Of a stretch of 64,000 nucleotides of DNA, positions 13,401 through 28,400 are shown one piece after another. Source of the DNA: Gordionus sp. m RMFG-2023 (lineage: Eukaryota; Nematomorpha; Gordioida; Chordodea; Parachordodidae). Where the stretch lies: contig NC_088776.1 in the NCBI RefSeq assembly GCF_954871325.1, forward strand, positions 55,322,569 to 55,386,568. Direction: 5' to 3'. The first letter of the stretch is position 1. The number at the start of each line of letters is the position of its first letter. The position numbers were made by a program, and so were the translations under genes. Under the pieces are notes generated by a model. The model saw nothing but the letters and a program-made list of their open reading frames with translations, was not told the DNA's origin and searched no databases.

Positions 13401-16400
13401 TTTTTAAATTTTATATAGATATCGCTTTAAAATTTAAGTTTATAAATAAATCGCTTTAAAAATAATATCTTAAATAAATTATTGCTAATGAACCAGCCAT
13501 GTATAAGTCATGTATTTCATATTTATCCGTAATAGAAGTAAATTCAAATCTAATTCGTTTTAAAATTTATAGAAAGCCTTGTATCGAGACCATCGTTACC
13601 TCCAAGATTAGGTAATTAGTTATAAATTTATTTAATCAGATATCAATCGATTTTTTGTTTTAACTATCAAATTAAGTTATAATTAAAAAATTATAATAAT
13701 AATGAATAAAGATTAACTCAGAATTTCATTTTTTAAAACCTCATGTATACCAAATGTGATCATTAAAATTAAGAGTAAAATTGTACATAACATTTATCAA
13801 TTACTTGGAACGCATCGATTTGCTTTCTGTGTATAATTATCATTGCATACACATATACCGTTATGACAATGACTATATTTGTTAAAAACTCTACATTTAA
13901 CACCATCCTGGCAAACCTCTCCCAGAAGATTTCCTTAAATTATAATATAGCAATTAATCTAACATTGATAATTATTTTTTTAACTTAAGAGTTTAAAATA
14001 TTATCTCATAGACAAGGAGAGGGGCAGATTTTCTTCTTACCGAATAAATTAATATTGTGATTTTTATATAATGTAAAAGTAAATGGAACAAAATGAAATA
14101 TCTATTAAGAATTATCAAGCAGTTTTGATTTTATTGTTGGTTTGCATTTTTAACCTCGCAAGGTTCCCGCTCTTCCTTTAGCATTTATGAAATATTGAGA
14201 GTTAATTTCTATATTTACTCAGAACATTTCGGAAGATTTATATTAACCTATATTAAAATGATGATTTTATACCCTACAGAAATAATGCTAAGAGTGACCT
14301 ACAATAAATTAAGCCCAAGGAGATTTCTTTTTTTTTGAAATTTATACTATAAAATAATATAAAGAGAAACAATATGAGATATCAAAAATGGCAAGGTACT
14401 AATTTTTTTGCTTGTTTTTCAGGTTGGTTGGGCCCGAGTTTAGCCTATATGTCGGAAGATAATTATTTTCCGAATAAGCCTGCATTCGAAATCTAAATTG
14501 ACCCCCCAAAAATTCCTAGAACTTATAAAATAAATATTTTAATAAATTTATGATAAAATATTAGCTCATAAATAATTTCTATTAATCACCAGGTGCGCAA
14601 ATTCCTTGGTAAAGTAAAGTTCCAAAGGGGCAAATGCAAATTTTCTTGTAGCAAAAGCGGGTTGAACATTGTTCATGATCAAGGCAGGTCTCATCTAGTG
14701 CTAACTCTTAAAATAAAAATTACACATATATAATATGTATTATAGCAAAATCATGCATATTTATATTTAGCACGTTTTAATGTAGAAGATCTCACTTAGA
14801 TTAGCCTTAAAATTTTCCCCCAAAAAAGGGTTTTCAAGGGTAAACTTTTGATTTAACAAATAAAATTAATTAAATCGAAGCAAATAATTATAAAATAACC
14901 CCCTCATAGTTTCAAACAATTTTATAAGATGACAAAATTTTATGAGCTAATTTTTTTTATAAAAGAAAAGATTCAATCTTGTCATAAAGTGTGCAAGGAA
15001 AGAGATGATTCAGGCAAAATTTATAAACAGGCCCAATTATATGCCTGGTAATCTTTTGGAGAAGCTCGCCAAACCATTCTTATTCACAGCTGAGGTATAA
15101 TTTGGAAATTTTTGTTTTATAAATCATTTTTATAATTTAAAAAATAGATTTATTTAATTTTAATGTCTACTACCAAAACGAAGTATATTATTTATAGATT
15201 CGTATATTTGTGTTTTTTTTTGTTTTTGGGGAAGGAGACACTATTTTCATTTACATATTATTGTAGTTTACATTTATTTTTCCTACCGGCCATAAATAAC
15301 TGCCAACCCTGCATTTTTACATAAAAAAATTAATAACTTAAAACTTTTTAACTTATGGTAAAAGCGAATTGATTATTTAATTTAAGATGTTTAGACATGT
15401 TCAGAAATAAAAAACTCGGAATATCTATAAATCTTTCTATGAAATTTTAGCCTTTGAAAATAGCATGTCAAAAATGACCAATTTAGTAAAATAGGGCTCA
15501 TTAGTTTTTTTCAGCAACAATTTTAAGTTGCCCATTGTTTTTGGTTGAAAGTTATTAATCACATTCTAATATTCTTATTAATACTTATTTTTAATTATTT
15601 AAAAAAAAAATCCTAGATTTTTTTTTGTTTTAAATCATTGTTTAAAGAAACTTTCAGTCTCTATAAATATTTTAACGAACATTCGACCAAAATGATTAAA
15701 AGAAAAGAAATTTTTATTCCAACTAAATAAAAAATAATTAATTTAAACATAAGTGGTAAAATTAATCGCCAAATTGCCAGAGAACTAACCCTAGCTCGAC
15801 GAACAGTCGATTGTATACTTAAAAGATTACGCAACAATAATACAATATCGAATCCAAAGAGGCCCTGGAAGACCCCGCAAAACGACTTTAAGCGATGATA
15901 GGTATATAGCAAGGATCAATAAACGCAATCGACGCCTTATCGCCTCAAAGATAGCTACGGAGATTAATCTGACTCGGGTAAACCTGATAAGTGTCACAAC
16001 TGTGAAAAGGCGCCTTAGAAGCTTTGAACTTTATGGTAAGGTAGCGGTCAAAAAACCACTCTTGATCAAAAAAAATAAACTCAAGACTGGGCACGAAAAC
16101 ATTAATTTTGGACATCTGCCAACTGGTACCACGTCTTATGGAGTGATAGATCAAAATTCGAAATCTTCGGTTCTAAAAGAAGGCAATATCCACCGTTCAG
16201 CTGGAGAGCGAATAAGCGATCACTGCATAATTCCTACAGTCAAACTCGGGGGAGGGTCTGTTATGGTGTGGGGGTGCTTTGGTGCCGGGGCAACCGCCGT
16301 TGTCAAAATTAAAGGAATCTTTAACAAGGAGGGATACCGGCAAATCCTCGAGGGCCATGTGATTTCATCAGGAAAGTGTTTGATTGTGAATAACTTTTTA

Positions 16401-19400
16401 TTTCACAAGATAATGACCCAAAGCATAGATCCAGACTATGCAAAGATTATTTACAAAACTACAACAACACGATATTCTCGAGTTGATGACTTAGCCATTC
16501 CAGTCTCTCGATCTCAATCCAATCAAACTTAGCGCGAAAAAGCCCACTAACTTCTCATTACCTTTGGGAAGTATTGCAGAGAGAATGGAACAATATCATT
16601 TCCGAATATCTAAAAAATCTCATCGAAAGATTACCAAAAATTTTTGCAGCAATTACTAAGAATAAAGGTAGTCATATTGATGAAACCAAAATTTGATCTT
16701 AATTAATTGCTATGTCTTTTATTTTTTGTAATTTTATGCAATAATATGTAAACTTATAAATAAATTTGTTAAACCTCATATTGTGTGTTATTTGTCTTAT
16801 TTTAAGAAAAATGTATAAGAAAATGCAGGGTGGGCAATTATTTATGGCCGATAGTGTATGTGATTTGATAAAGTGATTGATTTTAACAAATGTATTCATT
16901 TCGAAATAGTGGATTGATTATATTATTACATTAAAAAGAAATTTTAAAGATCACTTAATCCTTCGTGAAATTTTGATATTTGAATTTATTTTTAAAAGAA
17001 TAGAAGAGGGAGAAAAACAGTATATTAACCAATTATTTAAAGGATAACGTTATCAGCGGCGATACCCTATAGTTAGAATAAAATATCCCTCATACTCCTA
17101 TGAATTCTACAAGAGTTTATCCATTCATTTTTAAATTTACAAAATTAATAATGATTAGGGAAATGTGTATGAGAATTATTGGATATAAATAGTTATATTA
17201 TATTATTTATTCTAATTGGAGAAATTTAAAATTCCCGGTATTACATAGAAATTATAATAGAGGAAATTATGATGATATATTAAAATAATATATTCTATTA
17301 TTGAATCTAAATGGAGAAATATAAAGTTCACGCTTTTACAATTTTACGATGAAATATGAAAAAAAATATATAATATAATTTATTCTAATTGACGGTACTA
17401 CAGAAAAATTGTAGCCGGAGGAAATTATATAATATCCTTTATACCTATATATGAGCAAAAGGCGTCCTCTTATGGACAAAAAGCCATATTTCTTTAATCA
17501 TATTCGATCCTATTGACAAAAAAGCCATATTTCCTATATGGGAATTCCGTGCAGAGACATATCAAACGGCATCCTATGGGAAAAAGACACATTTCTTAAT
17601 TTTTAGTGTAAATCATTAGAGGTAGGGCATTTTTAGAGGATATTTTATGGATAATCAAGATGTGCACAAGGTAAATATATAGTTTGGAGTAAGTAAAAAT
17701 GTCCTATATGTATTTATATTTCGTATATTATTGTTCATGTATCATCAATCCCCCTCTTATACTTGGGTTTAGTAATGGGGTGTGATGTTAGTTTACATTT
17801 TTTTCTACATATATTTCATTTGATAAAGTGAATTATTTTAACAGATACATTAATTTCGAAATAGTGGATTAATTATACCTATTACATTAGAAAGAAATTG
17901 TTGAAATTTTAATATTTGAATTTAAAAGAATAAAAGAGAGAGAAAAATAGTGTCATAGAAAATTATTTAAAAGATATCGCCATCAGCGACGATACTCCTA
18001 AATTTGGAATAAAATATCACTCATACTCCCATAAATTCTACAAAAGTTTTCTTATCTATTCGTTTTTATAATTATAAAATTATATAATTCATTATAAAAT
18101 AAGAAAATTAATGTCGTCTATGGTGACCCTTATATGTTTATTTGCCCCATTTATTAAAAACAATGGTAATCAAAACAAAATCTCCTTTATAAACGCCCAA
18201 TATAAACAAGAACATCAAAATATACTGCTTTCTTTCAAACTACATTTCCATCCCATTATTTATATTATCAAAGGCATTCCTTAAAATACTACAAATGATT
18301 TAACACAACAGTAAAATATATAGAGTCCATAAAACTTGTTCTTCCAATACAATTTAAAATAATGGAGAATATGCCAAAATAAATAATACTTATCTTTAAA
18401 AATGAAAATAATGTACATTAGTGTTGTTAAATGACTGGATTTGAAGCGACTTTAAAAAATGGTTAACTCAATATTTTGTCCAGAAAAATTTAGATAATAT
18501 TTTTCTGGCTAAAATATTGATAGGCCATTTTTAAAAATAGCGTCATATCATGCCGTTTAACAAAACTAGGACAGACACCCATAATTTTATTTTATGAATT
18601 CTATACTATGAGAATTTCTATTTAAAAAATAAACTATTATAAGAATATAAATTTAACCTTTTACACACTTATTAAGAGAATGGTTTTTATAAAATGAAGC
18701 TATACATCTACAATTTTTTCTCTCCTTATCACATATAGAATTTGAGTGAACCATAGTGCAATAATCCCCTGCATAGGTATCAGGTTCAGCAGGAATAAAG
18801 CATGGTCTATCAAACCACAGATCTGTTAATTTTATATTTAAATAAAGCAAAATATCTAAGTGTATATTAGCCCTGAATAAATCGTGTGTTTGGGGATACT
18901 TTTTGAGGTATCGAGTTATATTAAAAAGTTACCATTTAATTGGTTACACGACTAGCATAGTTACCGTACTTGAAATGTAACTAATTATAATTACTCAAAT
19001 CGAATGATTATATTATTGTGGCCCTTAGATTTTTTAAGGATGATATATATTATGTGATTTGCTTAAAATTAATCCTTTAATTAATAAGGTTCTAACAGAA
19101 TTCCATTCCTATCACTATATCATATTTAAATTGTGTCTATCTTAAACTATTTAAATTTACCGAATTTAAATTTCAAAGTTACATATAAAACTTTAAACAA
19201 TATTAATATCCCAAAATTTTTATTATTAAAGGGAAAAATGTAAAATAAGATTTATTAATTTACACTTTAGCCTATAAAAAAAATTGCCACAAAATTTATA
19301 AAATTAATCTAACATTTTTATTTAAGATAAAATAAAATAGAAATTATAAGTTATATTTATAGTTACATTTCCAAAATTACTGGTTTCAGATAAAGTTGAT

Positions 19401-22400
19401 TTTTTCTGTAACTAACACTAATCATTTCAGTCATGTCTTTTATAGAGTAGTAAGTGTCGTAGTGATGGGTCAAAATTTTTTTGCCCCCCCCCCTATATCC
19501 GCTCTTTGGCAGGGTTCCTCTTATAAAAAATAGGAAGGATATATATGATAATTTTTTCGGTGTCTTTATATAATTTCCATTAAAGTTGGCTGAACAAGCC
19601 TCAATTCAAAAATATGGCAATATTTTATTCTTTCTTAGTATCCGACTTTAACTAGTATATGGAAAAAAAAATTATTAGTAGGTGAGACTGGGGTTATTCG
19701 AACCGATTTTTTAAAAATTGGATATAGCTCCTGGTTTATTTAGATAATTTAAAAAATAATATATAATTAGATACCTAAAATTATACTCTCTATAAAGGTG
19801 CCTTATGGATATAATCATTATTTAAAATTTTATTTTTTGTAAAAGTGGAAATTTTGTCCAACAAGCGCCAATAGCTGGGTGAGGCAAACCACTTCAAGGG
19901 GCTTCATAAACCATTGGTTCTTTAGGCCATAATAAATTGAAATGCATTTTTATTTATTAATAATGATACGTATATAATATTTTATTGTTATAAATTGAAG
20001 CTAATTATATATAAAAAGTGAAACTTAATTTTGGTTTATTTATTAAATTTTGGATAAAAAAATTAAGAATCTTAAGAAGAGATACTGACTTCTTAGCATA
20101 AATCCTAAATACCAGTCATAAGCAACCATGCCTTGTATTTTCAAGATTTTGAAATTTTTTTCGTTAATAACGGCCAATTGAAGTGTATGGTTTAGCATGC
20201 CCACTATCTAAATTGACAATAATCTCCTGGTATATTTAATTTTAAAATGAGATTAAGTGGTTTGCCAAGCACCTAGGTTTATCTAACCCAAATCTCCCCT
20301 ACAAAGATTTTGCCAACCTTAAGATTAAAAAATGACTAAAAGCATTTATTCAATATATTTTATCACATGGTGCACTATGCTTTTTAAAATCAATTTCTTG
20401 AGCCAAATGATATATTAATAAATTTTCATTAACACAATTGCAATTACTAGACATCTTAAATTAATTACTGTTTTTTAAAAAAAAGATATTTTTTAATATT
20501 ATAACGTAATATAAAAAAAATCATTCTCATTTATTTATTAAAAAATAAGTTTTTTTATTGATGATAGATATACTTATATATTTCTAGAAATTTCAAGAAA
20601 TTTAACAAACAACGACTTTATATTACAAAGTATAATAATAGATATAATGGAAATATAATTAATGCTGATTGTATGAGGAAAAAGGGGAGGGAATTTTAAA
20701 TAATTTAGGGAAGAAGAAGACAATCTAGATTAATCGGGCTCCTCGGTGAATGAACCTATGAACAGGGTTGCCAGGTCAAAATTTTCAAATTGTGGGAGAA
20801 ATATGGAAATTGCTAAAAAAAAAAATTTTGCGGGCCGGCCTGGCCTGCGACCGGGATTTAGAATTGACTTAGTTATCCGCTTATTATTTTTTATAAATAT
20901 ATAATCGAATCTATTTTTCAAAATAAAATAGGTAATTATTTTTCAAAATAAAATATCCAACTATTTTTCAAAATAAAATAGCCAACTATTTTTCAAAATA
21001 AAATAGCCAACTATTTTTCAAAATAAAATAGCCAACTATTTTTCAAAATAAAATAGTCAACTATTTTTCAAAATAAAATAGCCAACTATTTATCAAAATA
21101 AAATAGCCAACTATTTTTCAAAATAAAATAGCCAACTATTTTTCAAAATAAAATATCCAACTCTTTTTCAAAATAAAATAGGTAACTATCCAAAATAAAA
21201 TACGCAACTATTTTTCAAAATAGGTAATTATAGCACGAGTACGACACAAAATTTCTTAAATACTATCTTTATTATTAAAATAACATATTGATTTATTATA
21301 ATATATTAATTTTGTTTAAAAATAATAACCAACGATCTTTTTTAAATACAAAAGAATGTAAACAAGATAAAATTTTATAAAAAAATTGTAATTTTACAAT
21401 GTAAAAATATATTTTATGCTAATGTATAAATAAGATTTTATAAAAAAACAAACAATTTTAAATTTACAATGTAAAAAATAATTATAATCAGTGAGGGGAA
21501 GTTGTTCTACAGTATTTAGTTAATACAATGGGGGAAGGGAATATGATATTTTGAGGCATCAAAAATCTTCAAAGCATAAATCAGTACAGGGAAGTCTATC
21601 AACATCTATTGCAAAACAAAAATATTCTTCAAAAATAAGAAATAATACAGATGCAACTACAGTTGCGGAAATGGTAAATACCTATCATGCTTTACAACAT
21701 TCAGAGAGCTACTTAACATCACAATGTTGGTAGAATCTTTCCCCATAATATTTAACGACTAATATAAATGAAAAGTATACTTTGTAGAACACAAATGAGC
21801 AAGGCTATTATCAATGTTTTAGGATATAAATCCAGAAGGTCAATTCTTGACGATTTGAAAGATGTGCAAACATAATTCTAACAGATGCATCTAATAAGGA
21901 GATATCAAAACATTTCCCTTGATCCTCCCCTATTTCAACAAAATTAATGTGATTTCAATAAAACTATTAAAAATTTTTCTCCAGATATGAAATATCCAAA
22001 GACATAGCTAACCATATATAATGGTAAATAAGGCAGATTTGGCATTACCAATGAATTGCATGGCAGCTTTCTGATCTGATAATTCCTCAGTGAATTTGGC
22101 AAAAACCAGAGTGTATTTACAGAATTGAGTCAGCATAATGTTGGTTGACAGGTTCCTCCTAATACGCGCCATCGTAGAATTTTAAAATTTTACAAACCTT
22201 TAAAAAATAAATAGATTATAAAAGCTGTCATAATATTTTGAAAAAAATTTTCAAAAATAAATGGCAGAAGTATATTTAGGAATTTTACATATAGGAAATC
22301 TACTATATGCTGTTAGTATGCAGTTGCAATCAGAAGAATATAATTTAATAAAGGTTCACTAAATTATGCTGCAGAAATACCAAAGTAAGAATATTATTAC

Positions 22401-25400
22401 TATTATCGGATAATTATTAATAAGATTTAATATGATGTCATGTTTGAGGAGATTGTAATGCTTCTTTATTTTTATGATTTGCCAAAATATTCAAAATATT
22501 AATTTTACAATGTAAAAAATAAATTTATTTGATTTTATGCAAATGTATAAATAAGATTTTATAAAATATAGAAAGTCAAATAGTTATAGTTAATTATATT
22601 GAGATTTAAAATGGAACTAAACGTTTACCGTCGTTATTAAGATATTTATAAAATTGCTGGCATGACATTTTATAATTTTGTTTAACCATTAACTCGGCCT
22701 CGTTAAAGCAATTCAATTTCTCTCCTTTCTCCAGGCAGTTCTCATCAGGCTAAAAATGCGCTCCAATGAGGCATTAGAATGAGGTAAGGAGAAAACATAT
22801 TCGCAAATTTTTTCCAAGCATGGGGATTTATCGTTATTATGAAAAAATTCCACCCATTTCTCCTCTGCTTTTAGACCATCTAACTTTAAGTATTCTGGCG
22901 AATTATAAAAAATGGAAAAAATTACAATCTCTTCAAACAAGGCTCCAATGTCTATAGGTAATTTTAATATATTTATTAAATTACAAAAACAATCAAATGA
23001 TGGTTTCTATTCCAAGATCATAATATTTAAACATTTGTAAATAGAGTTATTAAAATCAAATTTTGATTGTTAATATTCTAAAATTGTCTTAATAAAAATA
23101 TCTGCTTCATTTTAAAATGTATTAATTAGAGTATTATTTGAACATTTTAATATAATATTTTTAGCAATAGCGCTATAAAATTTATTATCTATTTTTAACT
23201 GTAGAGATGAACAGAGCTGTAGCATGATTTTGTGAATCTTTATCAATAAAGAATCTTCTGTTGCAACTGAATATTAACTACATGAAGTAGATTTCCTACA
23301 TGTGAAACTTATCCCAAATATGCTTCTGACATTTCATCCTCGAAAAAATTTTTCATTTAGGACAGCTTTTATAATCTTTATTTAAGAAGTATTTCTTTAA
23401 GGGTTCGTAAAATTTTAAAATTCTCTCGATGGCAGGTATTAATGATAACCATCTGATAGGTACATACGCAACAACTCACCTCCACCAATTCTTTTAATTC
23501 AGTGACTCTTTGTTGATGAACTAAATTCGTTAAAACATTTCATCACAATTATTTCGACATCTACAGATAGTACATTCATTGCCTTCTTGCAAGAATTATG
23601 CAGTATGTGTGCACTATATGGCATATACAGCCAATTGGTATTAATTCATTATTGTGCTGCCTCAATTCGGTAAATACACTTTGATTTTGCCAAAATTAAC
23701 AGAGGAATCGCAGAAAGCTGACATGCAACTCATTGAAAACCCTGAATCAGCTATATTTACCATTATATGGTTAGCTAAAATTTCAATAGTTTTATAGAAA
23801 TGCCCTTATTCTTGTTGAAATAGCGAAGGATCAGGGGAAATGTTTTAATATTTCCCTTATATGATGCATCTGTTAAAATAGCATATGGATGTCCTTCTTT
23901 CAAATCGTCTAGAATTGACCTCTTGGATTCAGGTCCTAACACATTTGTGATAGCCTTGCTCATTTTTGTCCTACCAAAAGTAAAGTTAGCACTTATTTTG
24001 GAGTCGTTAAATATTATGGGGAAAAGATTCGACCCACATTGTAATTAAAAAGTATGCCCTGGTAATATATTCTTGCAAAGTTATATTAAATATCTATTAA
24101 TTTGGCCAGAACAGCCATTTGAAATTATTTATTCTGAAAATTTTATCAATGTTTAGCGCTTAATATATTATTTTAATTTTACAGTAAGATAAAATTATTA
24201 GCAAAATAGAACATTTTATTACTTAAATCTGTTTGGTATATGGGATATTGAATCCTGAATTACGTATTATTTCTGTTTTTTATTCATTTATAAATGCTGT
24301 ATAGATGCTTACAGGCCAAGAATCTTGCAAGTAAGGTTTATGAAAGAGATTTCGTGTTTTTCAAATTTTGACCAATCAAATTTTTAGCTTTGCTAATCGT
24401 TCACCTCGTGTGGCCTTATTTATATCATAATTAATCGTTATTTGGTGTGCATATGCATTTTGCATGATGGTATGCATATTTTTAAAATGATAATATTTGG
24501 TAGATTGTCGTTTGTTATAACTGAGCTATTGTTGAATAATATATCAATTATATTTATAATCTTTTGCTTGACTTATACTTTACGGAATAGTATAAAAGTA
24601 AGTAGTGAAAAATATTATTTAATCAATATTATTCATCCACTAACTTTATTTAAAAGAATTAGAGATTAGAATAATATCCACTTCTAAAAGTTCTATTCTT
24701 CTAACACAAAAATTTTGAAAATGTCGAGTGGAGGACTGCAATTCTAGATAACGATATAAAATATATTAAGTAATTTAAAATATATTTATAATAATTATAC
24801 ATACTGTTCTAACTTCCATTCTTTCTAACACAAAAATTTTGAAAATGTCGAGTGGAGAATTGGAGAATTTTATAAAAAATATATTTTAGAGCGGAAAAAT
24901 AAAATAAAAGAACTAGACATATTTTTCGAATAAATATTTAAAATTTATTTTAAAAATATAAAAATAATCAATTACTGTCTCTCAAAATTCATTAAAATGC
25001 TAAAAAAAAAATTGTGGGAGATTTTTGTGGGAGATTTCTAATTGTGAGAGTTTTGTGGGAGTGAGATGTATGTGGGTAAACTAAAAAATTGTGGGAGACT
25101 CCCACTGATGGGGGGAGACATGGCAACCCTGCCTATGAAGCATGTGAAATTAGATTTTAGGAATAGTATACTATTTTAATGCAGCAAAAAGATTTTATTT
25201 TATCAATGCTTCCCTTGCTTTTACGAATGCTCTATCATTGATATAGTAATATAATAATCAAAAAATATTTTAAGATTATTGTCATTCTATATATAATTAT
25301 GGCCAAAATATTTACTATAAATGCTAATTGTAATCTAGGTTTTTCCAAAAATATTGCTAAAATATCTGAATCAAATTTTCTTGTCCAAAACATTAGCCCG

Positions 25401-28400
25401 AAAAGAGAATGCATAATGATGTGAGATAATTTTTAACATATTTCAGTGCACTATACAACATTCGATTGAATAGTCATTGGTAAAGATAAAGTCATTATAA
25501 GAGCTTACTAATCAAAGCTTTTTATAAATTATTTATGAACTGCAAATTTAGATTTTTGAGTTTTGAAGCATTATATAAAAATCTCATGTTAATCCTCAAT
25601 TATATTATTTTGATAATCTTCTTCATTTTTGAAGACTAATAAAGATAATATAATTATATGTAAAAAATATAATAGGATCATTTCATCTATTTTGTGTATA
25701 AATAAATAGATTTAAATTTTATATCAAAAGTATTTTTTTTTTATTTTTGAGTTTCATTTATTTCATATTTTAAATTATTATCATAAGAACATACTATATT
25801 GTCATTTCCTTCCTGTATATTTCAGTATTTATTATTACTGAACCATAGCTGAGATTATATATGAAGTAATAACATATTGTTATTCCTTCCAATGGCTTGT
25901 AAGAATGAATTTGATCATCACCTGAATTGATTGTTCATTTTGGCATCCATAATTTGATTTATTGTTGCGTGATCTGTCTCACTGCTTTTCTAGTAGGTCT
26001 CAGCACTTCCAATATTATCCTGGAAGATATCGACTGGGGTCCACCATCTACCTATGTTATTTTCGAATGATGGAGACACACTCTTACCTAATGAACCTTT
26101 ACTGTAGATATGAATGAAATTCAGGTGACGAGTAGATGCATGATTTAGAGAAGGAAGATAGTTTATGTAATATTAGGTCAGTCTACATAAAAAGAAACCC
26201 AACGATAAAAGATAGTGACCACAGCTTCTAATTTTTGTTTTCTGCCCATGGGAGCTGACTTTTCTAAGGCCTTCAAACACCCAATAAGGGACCAGTGTCG
26301 TTAGAATTTTAAGACATTTTTCTCCTTTGTGTGAAATGCTCATGTGAAATAAGCTCTTCTATTCCGGGGTCTTTTGACTTCTTAGGGGCCTCAGAGAGCT
26401 GTTAAGATGCATTTTACTGTGGTTTTACTTTTTAGTACTTTATTCCCTTGTAGAAGGGAATATTTAGCTACAGAGATCTTTTAATTGTTATCGAACACTC
26501 ATTTACTAGAATCCTTTAGAATGCATCCCTTATTGACAAAGTTAATTATATTTATTTAATAGAAATTATGAAAAATTTCAAAAAATGTTTTTATTATAAT
26601 TTTTTATGTCAAATAGAATTTTGTAGAATTTTTCTTCAAAAAAATTTCCTGCAATAAGATTAAAGTCAGATGTTTAGTTCACATTAATATTTGAAAAAAT
26701 TAATTATAATAAAATGTATTATATAAAAATAATTATACTAAATATACAAGCACCCTTATCTTCAATGGTATCCTTTTCACACGCACACTGCTTCTTATAG
26801 TAGTGGTTATAAGTATTTTTTGACATACATTGTTCGAGGTTTTCAACATACTCTTTTAATATTTTATCTAATAAAATAATATAATTCACATAATAATTAC
26901 ATAAATATATTATATTCTGAAACTATAGAGTTAAGTCACAGAAACTAAGGGAAATTTTTAATATTATTTTTTATTTCGATCGTCTATATAATAGTGGAAA
27001 TTTTTTGATGTAATAATTAGTCAAAGTTTCATTACTCAAAAGTATTAATAATTCCATATTTTTTTCAATAATTATCAATTTAACTTATTTTTTTTAAATT
27101 TAACAAATATTTTTCTTCCCTTTTTATAGATTACAAATTTTATCGAGATCAAATTTTATATACAAGAACGATGGCTTTTCTAAAAGATCATGAGCTTCCT
27201 ATTAATCACACGTGTTGTTATAATAGGATGAAGAGAAATATGCACCATCATATAGAGTATGATGCTCCACATATTCAAACAACTATTCTATATGGAAAGG
27301 GTTAATATAATATTATTTTTTAAATTTCATTTTTATTAATTAGGCACTATATTTGAAAATATTAATCTTCCTGTAAACAAATTTATTTATCTATTATATT
27401 TTTTAGTTAGGAGGACTTCTTCTTCGTTTAATAGGGTTGGCAAAAAATACTATTGCAAAATGGTAAAATAAATCTATAAAATTTGCATATAAGCTTTTAT
27501 AAATGTGCAATATATAGAAAAATCTCTTGCCATAAGGCCATCTCTTTTGAAAAAATAGGGGGCCCTGGGCATGTGATTGAAATAGATGAATCCCATATCT
27601 TTAAAAGGAAAAATAACACGGGGGAGGGGGATTTTAAAATCGAATGTTATTTGGGTTGAAGGTGGGATATCAAGAAATAATTTTTTCGTTGCTAAAACTA
27701 AAAAAAGAGATGAAGAGACGCTTCTGGGTATAATCAGTAAGCACGTCCATACTGATTCAACGAGGGACAAATGGAAGGGGTAAATTAAATATTGATAAAT
27801 CTTAAAATTTAATATTTTTTTAAGTTATAATAATCTTAATGAAAATGGATATGATCATTACTTGGTCAATCACAGCAGAAACTTTATAAACCCAAATGAT
27901 ATATAACCTTGATCATTTATGGAGGATCTTAAGGCAAGCATCCCCAGAACGGTAATAAAATCTTCCTCATGAGAATATTATTATTTTCATAATATGAAAT
28001 GTGTCAAATTTAAGCAAATTAATTAAGTTTTAAAATTATATAAATTTATATATTGTTTTTCCTTAAAATAATATATATCTATATTATCATTTTTATACAT
28101 TATGTTTATTCAAAGTTTATTTAAATAAATTGATTAATTATCTAGTATTTGTAATAGTTCTAACTTAGTAGCATCATAGCACACACCAATTTTAAATAAT
28201 ATACTTCATTTTAAATGAAAAATTAAAGAATTGTGAAAATTTTCACAAAATAAAATTCATTATTTTTTAATAAAAAAAAATATTTAAATATTTTATTTTA
28301 CAAAAATGATATTAAAAATTTCCCTTAGTTTTAGTAATTTACCAAATATTGATATATGAAAAAAATATATATTAAAATAAAGACATTAAAATCTAACTCA

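Larger units (their letters stand above)
20755..25139. mobile_element. hAT transposon 2, composite (4369 bp) with exact 8-bp target duplication
   Basis: The element spans 20763-25131 and is flanked by exact CCTATGAA at 20755-20762 and 25132-25139. The inverted ends are CAGGGTTGCCAGGTC and CAGGGTTGCCATGTC. Both subterminal regions carry GTGGGAGA repeats. The interior is unusual: the transposase head is on the plus strand at 21545-22020, while the same head region plus the rest is on the minus strand at 24035-22713, so the two halves converge. A 25-bp minisatellite sits at 20911-21229. A 37-bp block is duplicated at about 24698-24734 and 24822-24858. Confidence 0.92.

Noticed and set aside
15661-16154. 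Two minus-strand frames over the Tc1 relic
   Set aside because: They are antisense shadows of the plus-strand transposase.
26170-26480. Mariner-like left end (TTAGGTCAGTC)
   Set aside because: No inverted partner within 1.5 kb and no transposase motif.
27474-27770. 98-codon minus-strand frame
   Set aside because: It is antisense to the Merlin catalytic region.
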